DNA from: Corynebacterium simulans
GTDB lineage: Bacteria; Actinomycetota; Actinomycetes; Mycobacteriales; Mycobacteriaceae
Direction: 5' to 3'
DNA: 64,000 nt
NCBI RefSeq assembly: GCF_001586215.1
Contig: NZ_CP014634.1
Location: 1,922,001-1,986,000 of the forward strand
The notes beneath the pieces were generated by a model. It saw only the letters and a list, made by a program, of their open reading frames with translations. It was not told the DNA's origin and made no database searches. Below, one piece after another: positions 17,728 to 26,131 of the stretch. The position numbers were made by a program, and so were the translations under genes. Position 1 is the stretch's first letter, and every line of letters begins with the position of its first letter.

Positions 17728-18132
17728 ATGAAAAATAAGGTAGACCCAGCGGCCACGCGCGCTGCCGTGGTGGCGGTCCAAGACTGGATAAAACGCCCCG
17801 ATGAGGTGGAAAAACCAGGTAGGGCATTGCTTGCCGATGCCGTCCGTCGCACCGCCCGCACCCTCGAAGCCGACGCGCCGGGCCATTCCGTGGAGCTGCG
17901 GGTGCCCCCATTCGTGGCAGTCCAATGCATCGAAGGTCCTCGCCATACGAGGGGTACCCCACCCAATGTGGTGGAGATGGACCCATTGACGTGGTTGCAG
18001 CTGGCCACGGGCCTGCTCCGCTGGGAGGAGGCCGTTTCCGCCGCTCGCCTCGAAGCTTCCGGCTCCCGCTCTGGCGAAATCGCAGGATGGCTGCCAGTCA
18101 TTCCGTTAGTTTCTACTGCCCACAACGACTAG
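17728..18132 (+). CDS. Sterol-carrier family protein (Rv0807-like)
   Basis: This small 134-residue protein matches the sterol-carrier-like family that sits just before purF in many actinobacteria (Rv0807 in M. tuberculosis, recalled). The central segment VELRVPPFVAVQCIEG followed by NVVEMDPLTWLQLATG is the recognisable core. There is no signal peptide or membrane helix. Only 10 bp separate it from purF, so it probably shares its transcript. Its actual ligand and any role in purine synthesis are unknown. Confidence 0.8.
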   Translation: MKNKVDPAATRAAVVAVQDWIKRPDEVEKPGRALLADAVRRTARTLEADAPGHSVELRVPPFVAVQCIEGPRHTRGTPPNVVEMDPLTWLQLATGLLRWEEAVSAARLEASGSRSGEIAGWLPVIPLVSTAHND

Positions 18133-18142
18133 GATTAGCGCC

Positions 18143-19642
18143 GTGGTAGCTGAAAGAACTCCCCATATCACCAATCTCGATGATCACAACGAGACCGAAC
18201 CTCGCGAGGAATGCGGCGTCTTTGGCGTCTGGGCTCCGGGGGAAGAGATCTCGAAGCTGACCTACTTCGGTCTCTTCGCCTTGCAGCACCGTGGCCAGGA
18301 GGCCGCCGGTATCGCAGTCGGTGACGATGACAGTCTTGTCGTCTTCAAGGATATGGGCCTGGTGTCCAATATCTTCGATGAATCCATCCTGGCCTCTCTT
18401 CAAGGCAACGTCGCCGTAGGGCATACCCGGTACTCCACCGCAGGCGGCAAGGAATGGGCCAACGTGCAGCCCATGTTTGCCACCACCTCCAATGGCATCG
18501 ACATTGCCTTGGGCCATAATGGCAACCTTGTTAACTACTTGGAGCTGCGCGAGGAAGCAGTAGAGCGCGGGCTGGTTGCACCGCAGCAAGAGTCGGTTTC
18601 CGATTCCATGTGCTTGTCCATGCTGCTTGCCGACGGCGTGAGTGATAGCGTCAGCGTCTTCGAATCCGCTCGTGCGCTGCTCCCGCGCGTGAAGGGCGCA
18701 TTCTGCCTGACCTTTACCGATGGGCACACGCTTTACGCTGCGCGCGACCCGCACGGCGTGCGCCCGCTGGTGCTGGGTCGTTTGCCAAAGGGCTGGGTCG
18801 TGGCTTCGGAGACTTGTGCGCTCGACATCGTCGGCGCGCAGTTCATCCGCGAGATTGAACCGGGCGAGCTCATCTCCATCGACGAAGCCGGCATCCGCTC
18901 CGAGAAGTTTGCGGAGCCAACCCGCCACGGCTGCGTTTTCGAGTATGTGTACTTGGCGCGTCCTGACACCGACATCAAGGGCCGTTCGGTGAATGCGACC
19001 CGAGTGGAAATCGGGCGTCGCCTAGCGCGGCAATACCCGGCGCCGAACGCGGATCTAGTCATTCCAGTGCCTGAGTCCGGTAACCCGGCGGCTGTGGGCT
19101 ATGCCCGGGAGTCCGGAATCACCTTCGCGCACGGCCTGGTGAAGAATGCGTACGTTGGCCGCACCTTCATTCAGCCCACCCAGACGCTGCGCCAGCTGGG
19201 CATTCGCCTGAAGCTGAACCCGCTGCGCGAGGTCATTGAGGGCAAGTCCCTGGTGGTCGTGGATGACTCTATCGTGCGTGGCAACACCCAGCGCGCGCTG
19301 ATTCGCATGCTGCGCGAGGCGGGCGCGGCGGAGGTGCACGTGCGCATCGCTTCGCCGCCAGTGAAGTGGCCATGCTTCTATGGCATTGACTTCGCCTCCC
19401 CGGGCGAGCTCATTGCGAATGCGAATCCGTCGGATGACCCAGAGGTAGTCTGCAAGACTATCTGTGACGCCATCGGTGCGGACTCCCTCGGCTTCGTCTC
19501 CATCGATGAGATGGTCGCCGCGACCCAGCAGCCTCACCATGAGCTGTGCACCGCCTGCTTTGACGGTGTCTACCCACTCGGCCTCCCGGCCGGCAACCCG
19601 AACGCTGAGGCCGTGCGCTCCCTGCTCGGCGAAGAATCCTAA
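18143..19642 (+). CDS. purF: Amidophosphoribosyltransferase
   Basis: The 499-residue enzyme makes phosphoribosylamine from PRPP and glutamine, the first committed step of purine synthesis. The GTG start at 18143 gives a 23-residue propeptide before Cys24 in REECGVFGV, the N-terminal nucleophile after processing. The glutaminase domain has HTRYSTAG and GHNGNLVN; the transferase domain has the PRPP loop VVVDDSIVRGNTQ. Cysteines towards the C-terminus (KWPCFYGID, HELCTACFDG) fit the Fe-S cluster ligands of the Bacillus-type enzyme. purM follows after 21 bp. Confidence 0.97.
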   Translation: MVAERTPHITNLDDHNETEPREECGVFGVWAPGEEISKLTYFGLFALQHRGQEAAGIAVGDDDSLVVFKDMGLVSNIFDESILASLQGNVAVGHTRYSTAGGKEWANVQPMFATTSNGIDIALGHNGNLVNYLELREEAVERGLVAPQQESVSDSMCLSMLLADGVSDSVSVFESARALLPRVKGAFCLTFTDGHTLYAARDPHGVRPLVLGRLPKGWVVASETCALDIVGAQFIREIEPGELISIDEAGIRSEKFAEPTRHGCVFEYVYLARPDTDIKGRSVNATRVEIGRRLARQYPAPNADLVIPVPESGNPAAVGYARESGITFAHGLVKNAYVGRTFIQPTQTLRQLGIRLKLNPLREVIEGKSLVVVDDSIVRGNTQRALIRMLREAGAAEVHVRIASPPVKWPCFYGIDFASPGELIANANPSDDPEVVCKTICDAIGADSLGFVSIDEMVAATQQPHHELCTACFDGVYPLGLPAGNPNAEAVRSLLGEES

Positions 19643-19663
19643 AACACAAGGCAAGGAACAAAA

Positions 19664-20716
19664 ATGAGCGAGAATACTTACGCGGCAGCTGGCGTCAGCA
19701 TCGAAGAAGGCGACCGTGCCGTCACCCTGTTTGCGCCGCACGCAAAGCGTGCAACCCGCCCGGAGGTCATGGGCGGCCTGGGCGGCTTCGCGGGCCTGTT
19801 CAAGCTGGGCGAATACAAAGAGCCGGTCCTGGCTGCAGGCTCCGATGGCGTTGGCACCAAGCTGGCCGTTGCGCAGGCGATGGACGTCCACGACACCATC
19901 GGTATCGACCTGGTTGCAATGTGCGTCGATGACCTCGTGGTGTGCGGCGCGGAGCCGCTATTCCTGCAGGACTACATCGCCGTGGGCAAGGTCGTGCCGG
20001 AGAAGGTCGCAGAGATTGTGAAGGGTATCGCTGAGGGCTGCGTGCAGGCAGGCGCTGCGCTCCTCGGCGGCGAGACCGCTGAGCACCCAGGTGTTATGGA
20101 CCCAGAAGAATACGACGTCTCCGCAACCGCCGTGGGTGTAGTCGAGGCAGATTCCATCCTGGGCCCGGACAAGGTCCGTGACGGCGATGTCCTCATCGCG
20201 ATGGCCTCTTCCGGCCTGCACTCCAACGGCTACTCCCTGGCTCGCTACGTCCTGCTGGAGCAGGCAGGTCTACCGCTCGATGGACACATCGAGGAGCTTG
20301 GCCGCACCCTCGGCGAGGAGCTGCTGGAGCCGACTCGCATCTACGCCAAGGACTGCCTGGCTCTGACCGCTGAGTGCAACGTTTCCACCTTCTGCCACGT
20401 CACCGGCGGTGGCCTGGCCGGTAACCTGGAGCGCGTCATTCCGGAGGGCCTGACCGCTGAAGTTAACCGTTCCACCTGGACCCCGGGCCAGATCTTCAAG
20501 ACCATCGCTTCTGTGGGCAAGGTTTCCCTGGAGGAGATGGAGAAGACCTTCAACATGGGCGTTGGCATGATTGCCGTCGTCGCTCCGGAGGATCGCGAGC
20601 GCGCCCTGGCTATGATGGCTGCCCGCCACGTTGATGCGTGGGAACTCGGCACCATCCGCGCCGCTGGCGAGGGCGAAGAGCGCGTCATCATGAACGGCGA
20701 GCACCCGAACTACTAA
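19664..20716 (+). CDS. purM: Phosphoribosylformylglycinamidine cyclo-ligase (AIR synthetase)
   Basis: The 350-residue enzyme closes the imidazole ring of FGAM to AIR using ATP, the step right after PurL. The family motifs are present: GGLGGFAGLF, LAAGSDGVGTKLAVAQ, DLVVCGAEPLFLQDY, ALLGGETAEHPG and CHVTGGGLAGNLERVIP. It starts with ATG after AAGGA and is co-directional with purF, 21 bp downstream. Confidence 0.97.
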   Translation: MSENTYAAAGVSIEEGDRAVTLFAPHAKRATRPEVMGGLGGFAGLFKLGEYKEPVLAAGSDGVGTKLAVAQAMDVHDTIGIDLVAMCVDDLVVCGAEPLFLQDYIAVGKVVPEKVAEIVKGIAEGCVQAGAALLGGETAEHPGVMDPEEYDVSATAVGVVEADSILGPDKVRDGDVLIAMASSGLHSNGYSLARYVLLEQAGLPLDGHIEELGRTLGEELLEPTRIYAKDCLALTAECNVSTFCHVTGGGLAGNLERVIPEGLTAEVNRSTWTPGQIFKTIASVGKVSLEEMEKTFNMGVGMIAVVAPEDRERALAMMAARHVDAWELGTIRAAGEGEERVIMNGEHPNY

Positions 20717-21144
20717 GCCCCGCCCAACCACTTCTGCTTTCGGCCTTCCATTCTCTGCCACATCGCGGTGGAGGAGGGGAGGCCGTTTGTGGTTTTCCTC
20801 TTCCGGTGCCGGTTTTCCTGCGCTTCCGCTCGGCTCTTCGGCGTTTTCGCGCGGATGGTAAAACCGCACCATTTAGGGCCGTCTGTTCCGCGGCCGCCAA
20901 ATGCAGTCGAAGCCTAGTGCGCTTTCCAAATGGTGAGGTCGCACCGTAACCGCTGTGACTACAGTGGGCTCCTGGGGCGGGTGACTCCTCACCTCACCAT
21001 TTGTTCCTCACCATTTGGAAATGCCGGCCGAGGGAAGGCCGAGGGAAGGCCGAGGGAAGAGTAGGGGCAGCCCAGGCAGACCAGGGAAGCGGCCGTGAAG
21101 AGCAGGGTAGCGCGGGAAAGAGCCAGGCAGCGGCCAAAAGCAAA
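20717..21144. repeat. purM downstream region with CCTCACCATTTGG palindrome and 11-bp tandem repeats
   Basis: Nothing coding is evident in this gap. TTTCCAAATGGTGAGG at 20923-20938 is the exact reverse complement of 21006-21021, giving a 16-bp palindrome with a 67-bp spacer. CCTCACCATTTG also occurs as a direct copy at 20992-21003. GGCCGAGGGAA is repeated three times without gap at 21026-21058. No T-rich terminator is seen for purM here. Confidence 0.7.
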
Positions 21145-21175
21145 AGGCCGCAACCACGCGAAGCGGCTGCGGCCT
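21145..21175 (-). terminator. Terminator of the DUF3073 gene
   Basis: On the minus strand an 8-bp GC-rich stem (AGGCCGCA at 21145-21152 with 21168-21175) is followed by TTTTGCTTTTGG, a short T-rich run. It lies 36 bp beyond the DUF3073 stop codon. Confidence 0.65.
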
Positions 21176-21210
21176 ACAGCTGGAGTCCCAGCGGCGAAAA
21201 GGAAAGCGCC

Positions 21211-21411
21211 TTAGCGCTGGTCCTCCTCGTCGTCTTCGTCCCACTCGTCGACGTAGTCGGCGTAAGGATCCTCGTCCTCGTAATCGTGGGAGTTGTTCGG
21301 GTTTTGGGAGGCAAGCTCCCGCTGGAGCGAATCCAGATCCATTTCAGGCGAATTGTACTTCAGCTGGCGTGCAACTTTGGTCTGCTTTGCCTTTGCGCGT
21401 CCGCGTCCCAT
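21211..21411 (-). CDS. DUF3073 family protein (Rv0810c-like)
   Basis: The 66-residue protein starts with the highly conserved DUF3073 signature MGRGRAKAKQTKVARQLKY and ends in a very acidic tail (EDEDPYADYVDEWDEDDEEDQR). The basic head and acidic tail suggest nucleic-acid or ribosome contact, but no function is established. A second ATG lies two codons upstream at 21417; the GGGGG ribosome site at good spacing favours 21411. The position beside purM is conserved in mycobacteria (Rv0810c, recalled). Confidence 0.88.
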   Translation of the reverse strand: MGRGRAKAKQTKVARQLKYNSPEMDLDSLQRELASQNPNNSHDYEDEDPYADYVDEWDEDDEEDQR

Positions 21412-21589
21412 GTGCATGACCCCCTTGAGGTGAGTAGGGCGTTCCAGGGATTCTTGGACGCCCCATCGGCTTAAATCTAAAAGTGTATCTTCCTGTTAGA
21501 CACAATAGCCTGTGTGACGAAAAAATTCCGCACCACCCCCCTACATATGCCAAAACGAGTGGGATAACTCGCGCAGAGGGCTAAATGAG

Positions 21590-22648
21590 TTATCGGCCAC
21601 GCAACTTTTCTACCGCAGCTCGTCCCGCCTTTGGGCCCTCATCGACTGGGAGCGAGTCATTTTCTACGGATGCAGCGACATCCCCAATGGCCAGTTGCTG
21701 GCCACCCAAAGCCGAGCGCTTGACCAGCGCGAGTGCGATGGGGCCAAAGTCGCAGTCATCGACCACTGTTCCGAGACGTCCCACGCGGCGCCCGCCAAGA
21801 GTAACGTCTGCACCAATCTCCGGACGAGTAGGTGCCGAGCCATCCAGATAAAGCATCACCAAAAGCCGCGGCGAGCGGCCGAGATTCTCCACCCGGGCGA
21901 CGGTCTCTTGGCCGCGGTAGCAACCCTTGTTCAGGTGCACGAATGCCGGCGCATCCCCGCGTGAAATCCAGTGCGGGACCTCGTGGGCAATCGCCTTTGC
22001 GTCCAGGTCCGCGGCGAGTTCCGGCTCCAGCGCCTTTACACGCTCGGCGGTGTAGGCCATTAGCCCCACCAAGGTTCCGCCAGCCGATTCCAGTTCCGCC
22101 ACGGCTGCCTCTAGGTCTTCACGCGGGACGAGATAGTCCGTGCGCTGCGGGCCGCGCCAGGCGACGTCGCGCGACACCACCGCGCTTGCTGGCGCCGGCA
22201 GGGCAGAACCCAGCACGGTGATGACTGCCAAGGGTGCTTCTTCCACAGTCACCTGGGACCAGAAGATCATCTTGGTCAAAAATTCCAGCAGAGAAGAAAA
22301 CTGGGCTTCTGGAACATCCAGGTAGAAGGCCTCGTCAACTCGGGTGAGATCCATGTGGTGGAGCACGTGGCCCTGTATGTCTAGGTCGAGGGCGCCGGCG
22401 CTGAAGCCAGAGGGGGCGTCGTCAAGCTTTTGCGATAACAGGTTATTGAGGAAGGTCGCAGCCTCTGGGCCCCCGACCTTGATGACGCGGCGCTGGGAGC
22501 GGTCCACGATCCCGGAGCCGGTTTCGATGTTCCTTTGCTCCTTGAGCGGGTTACCGTAGTGCCAGGCGACGCCCACGGCGTCGATTGCAGTGGCGTCTTG
22601 GAACTCAGCGGCGCCTGTGCGCGCTAAAAGTGGCGAAGAATAACTCAC
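21590..22648 (-). CDS. ygfZ: Folate-binding protein YgfZ (GcvT-like)
   Basis: This is a 352-residue member of the YgfZ/GcvT family, which uses tetrahydrofolate and helps maintain Fe-S enzymes. The diagnostic motif KGCYRGQE is present at about residue 235, within the folate-binding fold. The GTG start at 22648 was chosen because no in-frame ATG fits near the divergent pabC gene; only 30 bp separate the two start codons, so the transcripts are probably leaderless. No glycine cleavage genes are nearby, which fits YgfZ rather than GcvT. Confidence 0.88.
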   Translation of the reverse strand: MSYSSPLLARTGAAEFQDATAIDAVGVAWHYGNPLKEQRNIETGSGIVDRSQRRVIKVGGPEAATFLNNLLSQKLDDAPSGFSAGALDLDIQGHVLHHMDLTRVDEAFYLDVPEAQFSSLLEFLTKMIFWSQVTVEEAPLAVITVLGSALPAPASAVVSRDVAWRGPQRTDYLVPREDLEAAVAELESAGGTLVGLMAYTAERVKALEPELAADLDAKAIAHEVPHWISRGDAPAFVHLNKGCYRGQETVARVENLGRSPRLLVMLYLDGSAPTRPEIGADVTLGGRRVGRLGTVVDDCDFGPIALALVKRSALGGQQLAIGDVAASVENDSLPVDEGPKAGRAAVEKLRGR

Positions 22649-22678
22649 GAGATCCGATGGTAGGGCATAATAAAAATT

Positions 22679-23545
22679 ATGGAGTTCACGCCTCGAAAAG
22701 AGCCGGTCATCTACGTTGTTGAGCCCTATGGTGGCTCTGTGCGCAAGCATCTTCCGTCGCTGCCACTTATCTATTGGGATGACGCCGCTGTCACTCGTGG
22801 CGACGGCATCTTTGAGTCGCTGCTGGTGCGTGATGGCAAGGTGGCTAACCTTGCCCGGCATAGCGCGCGCTTTGTGAACTCAGCGCGGGCCCTCGAGCTG
22901 CCGGAACCGCAGATTGAAAAGTGGAAGGAAGCCACCGAACTCGCCATCGCGGATTACTTCGGCGGTGATGAGATAGGCGAGGCCAAGTGCACGTGGACTT
23001 ATACCCGCGGGCGTGCATCGACGGGCCACCCGAGCGCCTGGGTTGTGGTGCAGGCAATCGATAAAAAGCTACTTGAGCAGCGCGAGAAGGGCGTCAAGGT
23101 AATGACCACCCCGCGCCTGTGGCACGTGGCCGAGGAATTGCCCGCCAAGACGCTGAACTACGCTGCCACCATGGCTACCTTGCGCCTGGCAAAGGGGAAG
23201 GGATTTGACGACGTCATCTTCGTCGACCCAGACAGTGGCATCGTTTTGGAAGGCGCCACCTCCACCGTCGTGGCAGTGCGTGGAAACAAGCTGCGCACCC
23301 CGGCAGCGAAGGGGATTCTCTCCGGCACCACGCAGGCTGCGCTCTTCGAATACGCGCAGCAGCAGGGCTATCGCTGCAAGGCTAAAGAAATCACGCCGGA
23401 GTATCTTGAGCGCTGCGATTCGGTGTGGCTGGTCTCTTCAGTGCGCACCGCCGTACGCGTTACAAACCTCAATGGCTCAAAGCTAAAGGCCCCGGATAAC
23501 GCTGCGGAAATCCGAGGCCTGCTTGATGCCGCGCTTGCGCGGTAG
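22679..23545 (+). CDS. pabC: Aminodeoxychorismate lyase (class IV aminotransferase fold)
   Basis: The 288-residue PLP enzyme would convert 4-amino-4-deoxychorismate to 4-aminobenzoate for folate synthesis. The PLP lysine is in ELPAKTLNYA, and the C-terminal SGTTQAAL phosphate loop is characteristic of the class IV fold. CATAAT (22666-22671) ends exactly 7 nt before the ATG, with no Shine-Dalgarno sequence, so the mRNA is likely leaderless. It is divergent from ygfZ, linking two folate-related genes. D-amino acid or branched-chain aminotransferase activity is a less likely alternative. Confidence 0.85.
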   Translation: MEFTPRKEPVIYVVEPYGGSVRKHLPSLPLIYWDDAAVTRGDGIFESLLVRDGKVANLARHSARFVNSARALELPEPQIEKWKEATELAIADYFGGDEIGEAKCTWTYTRGRASTGHPSAWVVVQAIDKKLLEQREKGVKVMTTPRLWHVAEELPAKTLNYAATMATLRLAKGKGFDDVIFVDPDSGIVLEGATSTVVAVRGNKLRTPAAKGILSGTTQAALFEYAQQQGYRCKAKEITPEYLERCDSVWLVSSVRTAVRVTNLNGSKLKAPDNAAEIRGLLDAALAR

Positions 23546-23553
23546 GGCTTAAA

Positions 23554-24192
23554 CTAGCCTGCTACGCGCTCAAGCTCAGCGGACATGTATGGGCGCATCT
23601 CGCCGTCGACCATGCGCTCGTCGACCCAACCCAGGTTGTTGTTCGGCATCAAGCCGTACATGCGCTTGCCTGGGCCGAAGTTCTTCGGTCCGGTTTCGGT
23701 AACCATGGTGGACGCGGACTCGAGCTGCCATGCACGCTCGTTGAAAGGCTCGCCGTAAAAGATCTCCACGATTCCGTTAGAGGAGGTGTAGGTCATCTCG
23801 ATCTCGTCCTTCAAGGAGATTCGCCAGTAACCGGATTCGCGGATATCGGCACCCTGCGGCTTGCCCTCGGTGTCGATGCGCCAGGTGCGGGAGCTATAAG
23901 TTAGGTAATTCTCGCCGTCGTGGCTGACAATAAGTTGCTGACCAAAGGTGTACTGCTCGCCGGAAGCATCGTGGGCCTGGCCTTCGCCCTGCCAGACGCC
24001 TACGAGGGGAAGAAGGGCTAGCAGGCCGTCGTGAAGCGACGGGCCCTGACGCAGGTTAGCGGTTTCCTGCGGCAGAGGGTTGTTGCCGACTTCCATGGCC
24101 GGGATGTTGCGGTTCGCTGCGTCCTTCCATGCTTCGGCGGCATTGTTGACAGCGTCGTTGCCATTTAGCTTTTCGTTGCTATTTTCGCTCAT
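23554..24192 (-). CDS. Nitrobindin-like beta-barrel protein (Rv0813c-like)
   Basis: The 212-residue protein has the fatty-acid-binding-protein-like barrel of the nitrobindin family: GVWQGEG (residues 65-71) is the conserved GxWxGxG motif and YMSAELERV ends the barrel. True nitrobindins bind haem through a His near the C-terminus; the aligned position here appears to be Tyr202, so this looks like one of the actinobacterial nitrobindin-like proteins that lack the haem ligand. The start at 24192 is preceded 8 nt upstream by TAGGCT. It converges with pabC, 8 bp apart. Confidence 0.82.
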   Translation of the reverse strand: MSENSNEKLNGNDAVNNAAEAWKDAANRNIPAMEVGNNPLPQETANLRQGPSLHDGLLALLPLVGVWQGEGQAHDASGEQYTFGQQLIVSHDGENYLTYSSRTWRIDTEGKPQGADIRESGYWRISLKDEIEMTYTSSNGIVEIFYGEPFNERAWQLESASTMVTETGPKNFGPGKRMYGLMPNNNLGWVDERMVDGEMRPYMSAELERVAG

Positions 24193-24197
24193 GACGC

Positions 24198-24240
24198 ACC
24201 AGCCTAGTCGTCTTAAAGGGATATAAACCACTAGGCTGGT
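24198..24240. promoter_or_regulatory. Symmetric divergent promoter pair
   Basis: ACCAGCCTAG (24198-24207) and CTAGGCTGGT (24231-24240) form a perfect 10-bp inverted repeat. Each arm contains TAGGCT pointing outwards, ending 8 nt before the start codon of the nitrobindin-like gene on one side (24192) and of the lipid kinase on the other (24246). The palindrome therefore seems to place one -10 element on each strand, and both mRNAs would be leaderless. Confidence 0.6.
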
Positions 24241-24245
24241 TCGCT

Positions 24246-25286
24246 GTGCGAGTATTAATGATTTCAAATCCGAACTCGACTTCGCAGAGCGATGCATTAT
24301 TCAGGCAGGTCATCCCGCTGCTGCGCGATGTCGAAGGCGCCCACCTGCGCATGCAATTTACCCATTATGCGGGGCATGCAGAAGAGATCGTGCGCGGTCT
24401 TCGGCGTGCGGATTATGACGCCATTGTCGTCTTTGGCGGCGACGGCACGGTCAATGAAGTTGTCAACGGATTGCTCGGTCCGGCAGATAATGACCAGCGC
24501 CCGGCTCCGGAGGAGCTGCCGGTGCTCGGCGTTATTCCGACTGGTTCCGCCAACGTCTTCGTCCGTGCTTTAGGCATTCCGAATACTCCTGTGGAGGCTG
24601 CCCACGTACTGGCACGCCTGCTGGAGCGCGATACCCGCCGCACCATTCGCCTTGGCACCTGGAACGAGCGCTGGTTCGCGGTCAACGCCGGCTTCGGCCT
24701 CGATGCGGATGTCTTGGCGCGCGTCGATCGTGCCCGTGAGATGGGTTTTGCAGCCACCCCGTTGCGTTATCTGGCGGTCTCCGCGCAGGCTTACCTGCGT
24801 GCGCGCGTCATTCCGCCGGAGATTTCCGTCCATGCGGTCAATCGTGATGGCAAGGAAATTACCGCGCACAAGGTGCCTTTGATGTTTACCTCCAATACCA
24901 ACCCGTGGACCTTCTTGGGCCCGCTGCCGGTGGTTACTAACCCGCGCAATTCCTTTGACAAGGGTCTGGGGCTCTTCGGCGTTTCTGACTTGGGCGGCAT
25001 TCACGGTTTGGTGGGCATGCTGCACCTGATGGGCGTTGATCGCAAGCGTGTGTTGAGCAAGATTACTCAGGCCCGCGCATTGCAATTCGACGATGCACAG
25101 GTGGTCGAATTGGAAACGCCGACCCCGAAGCGCTTCCAAGCCGATGGTGAGTCCGAAGGCAAGTTCACCAAGGTGCATTTGGAGTCGGTGGCAGATGCCA
25201 TCGAGGTCTTTGCGCCTTCGCAGCCGCGCCCGCCGCATGAGCGCAGCGTGCGCGAGATTCTTCGCGATCTGGTGCGAATTAAGTAG
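24246..25286 (+). CDS. Diacylglycerol kinase family lipid kinase
   Basis: The 346-residue enzyme has the DAGK catalytic signature VVFGGDGTVNEVVNGL and the following GVIPTGSANVFVRALGIP loop, so it phosphorylates a lipid such as diacylglycerol, or a related sphingoid-type substrate. The C-terminal half is the beta-sandwich domain (KVPLMFTSNTNPWTFLGPLPVV...FQADGE). It has no transmembrane helix and would act at the inner face of the membrane. The GTG start fits the TAGGCT element 8 nt upstream. Confidence 0.88.
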   Translation: MRVLMISNPNSTSQSDALFRQVIPLLRDVEGAHLRMQFTHYAGHAEEIVRGLRRADYDAIVVFGGDGTVNEVVNGLLGPADNDQRPAPEELPVLGVIPTGSANVFVRALGIPNTPVEAAHVLARLLERDTRRTIRLGTWNERWFAVNAGFGLDADVLARVDRAREMGFAATPLRYLAVSAQAYLRARVIPPEISVHAVNRDGKEITAHKVPLMFTSNTNPWTFLGPLPVVTNPRNSFDKGLGLFGVSDLGGIHGLVGMLHLMGVDRKRVLSKITQARALQFDDAQVVELETPTPKRFQADGESEGKFTKVHLESVADAIEVFAPSQPRPPHERSVREILRDLVRIK

Positions 25287-25288
25287 CG

Positions 25289-26098
25289 CTAGCTGGCCTG
25301 ACCAACGCGCTGGGCGGTATCCACGGCGCGCCTTTCCGCGTCCTTCACCGCCTTTTCCTCCGAACCCTCGATTTCGAGTGGGGACAGCTGGGTGGACTTC
25401 AACTTGATGTTGCGGCGCTGCACCTCAAAGGTGATGGAGCCACCATGCAGTTTCACGGACGTCGCCTGTGCAGGCAGCGGTAGGTCGCGGGTGTCGAATT
25501 GCATCGAGAAGGCCTTCTTTAAGCGCGGATCCTCAGTGTCGTAGACATTCATGTGGAATTGCTCGCCAACCAGGCGCAGCGCGACCTTTGCCGTTGACTT
25601 CTTTTTATCTCCCGGCAGCGTACCCGTCAGCTCTGCCTCGGCTGCGGTACCGCCGATAGGGGAGATGTTGTCAGGGTTTGCAATCGAAAGATCGGTAATG
25701 CCCATCAGCCTGCCCAGCGCCACGCCATCTAGGCTGATGCTGCGGGTGTAGGTCGAGACGGGGGCACCTTCGAACTTCCCGCTAAAGACCTGCTGCGGGG
25801 TAATGGTGATATCGCGCATGGTGGTTGAAGCATTGACCATGCCCAGCTTTGGCACCTCGACGTCGAGAGATTGCACCTCGAGATAAGGAATCTCTTTGGT
25901 CAGCGTGGCGAGCGTATAAGGAAAGCCGCCGATGTAGACGTCGGGAGTATTTTCGAGGCGCGAGACCGCCTTCGATTCTTGGGCCACGGTGTGCTCTGCG
26001 TGCATGGCCACCGCAGAATCCGAAAGCCAGGCGAGGGTGCCCACGATGGCGACGATGCCGAGGCGGACAACGTTGCGGTTGATTTGCAGAACAGTCAC
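25289..26098 (-). CDS. DUF2993 (LmeA-like) lipid-binding envelope protein
   Basis: The 269-residue protein has an N-terminal transmembrane or signal segment (VVRLGIVAIVGTLAWLSDSAVAMHAE) and a DUF2993 domain, recognisable from TPDVYIGGFPYTLATLTKEIPYLEVQSLDVEVP. DUF2993 includes mycobacterial LmeA, a phospholipid-binding protein needed for lipomannan elongation. It likely works on the outer face of the membrane. The GTG start at 26098 was chosen because it places the hydrophobic segment near the N-terminus. It converges with the lipid kinase gene 2 bp away and diverges from mshD. Confidence 0.8.
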   Translation of the reverse strand: MTVLQINRNVVRLGIVAIVGTLAWLSDSAVAMHAEHTVAQESKAVSRLENTPDVYIGGFPYTLATLTKEIPYLEVQSLDVEVPKLGMVNASTTMRDITITPQQVFSGKFEGAPVSTYTRSISLDGVALGRLMGITDLSIANPDNISPIGGTAAEAELTGTLPGDKKKSTAKVALRLVGEQFHMNVYDTEDPRLKKAFSMQFDTRDLPLPAQATSVKLHGGSITFEVQRRNIKLKSTQLSPLEIEGSEEKAVKDAERRAVDTAQRVGQAS

Positions 26099-26131
26099 TC
26101 TTCTATTCTTACCGCACGTACGCTGGTGGGT

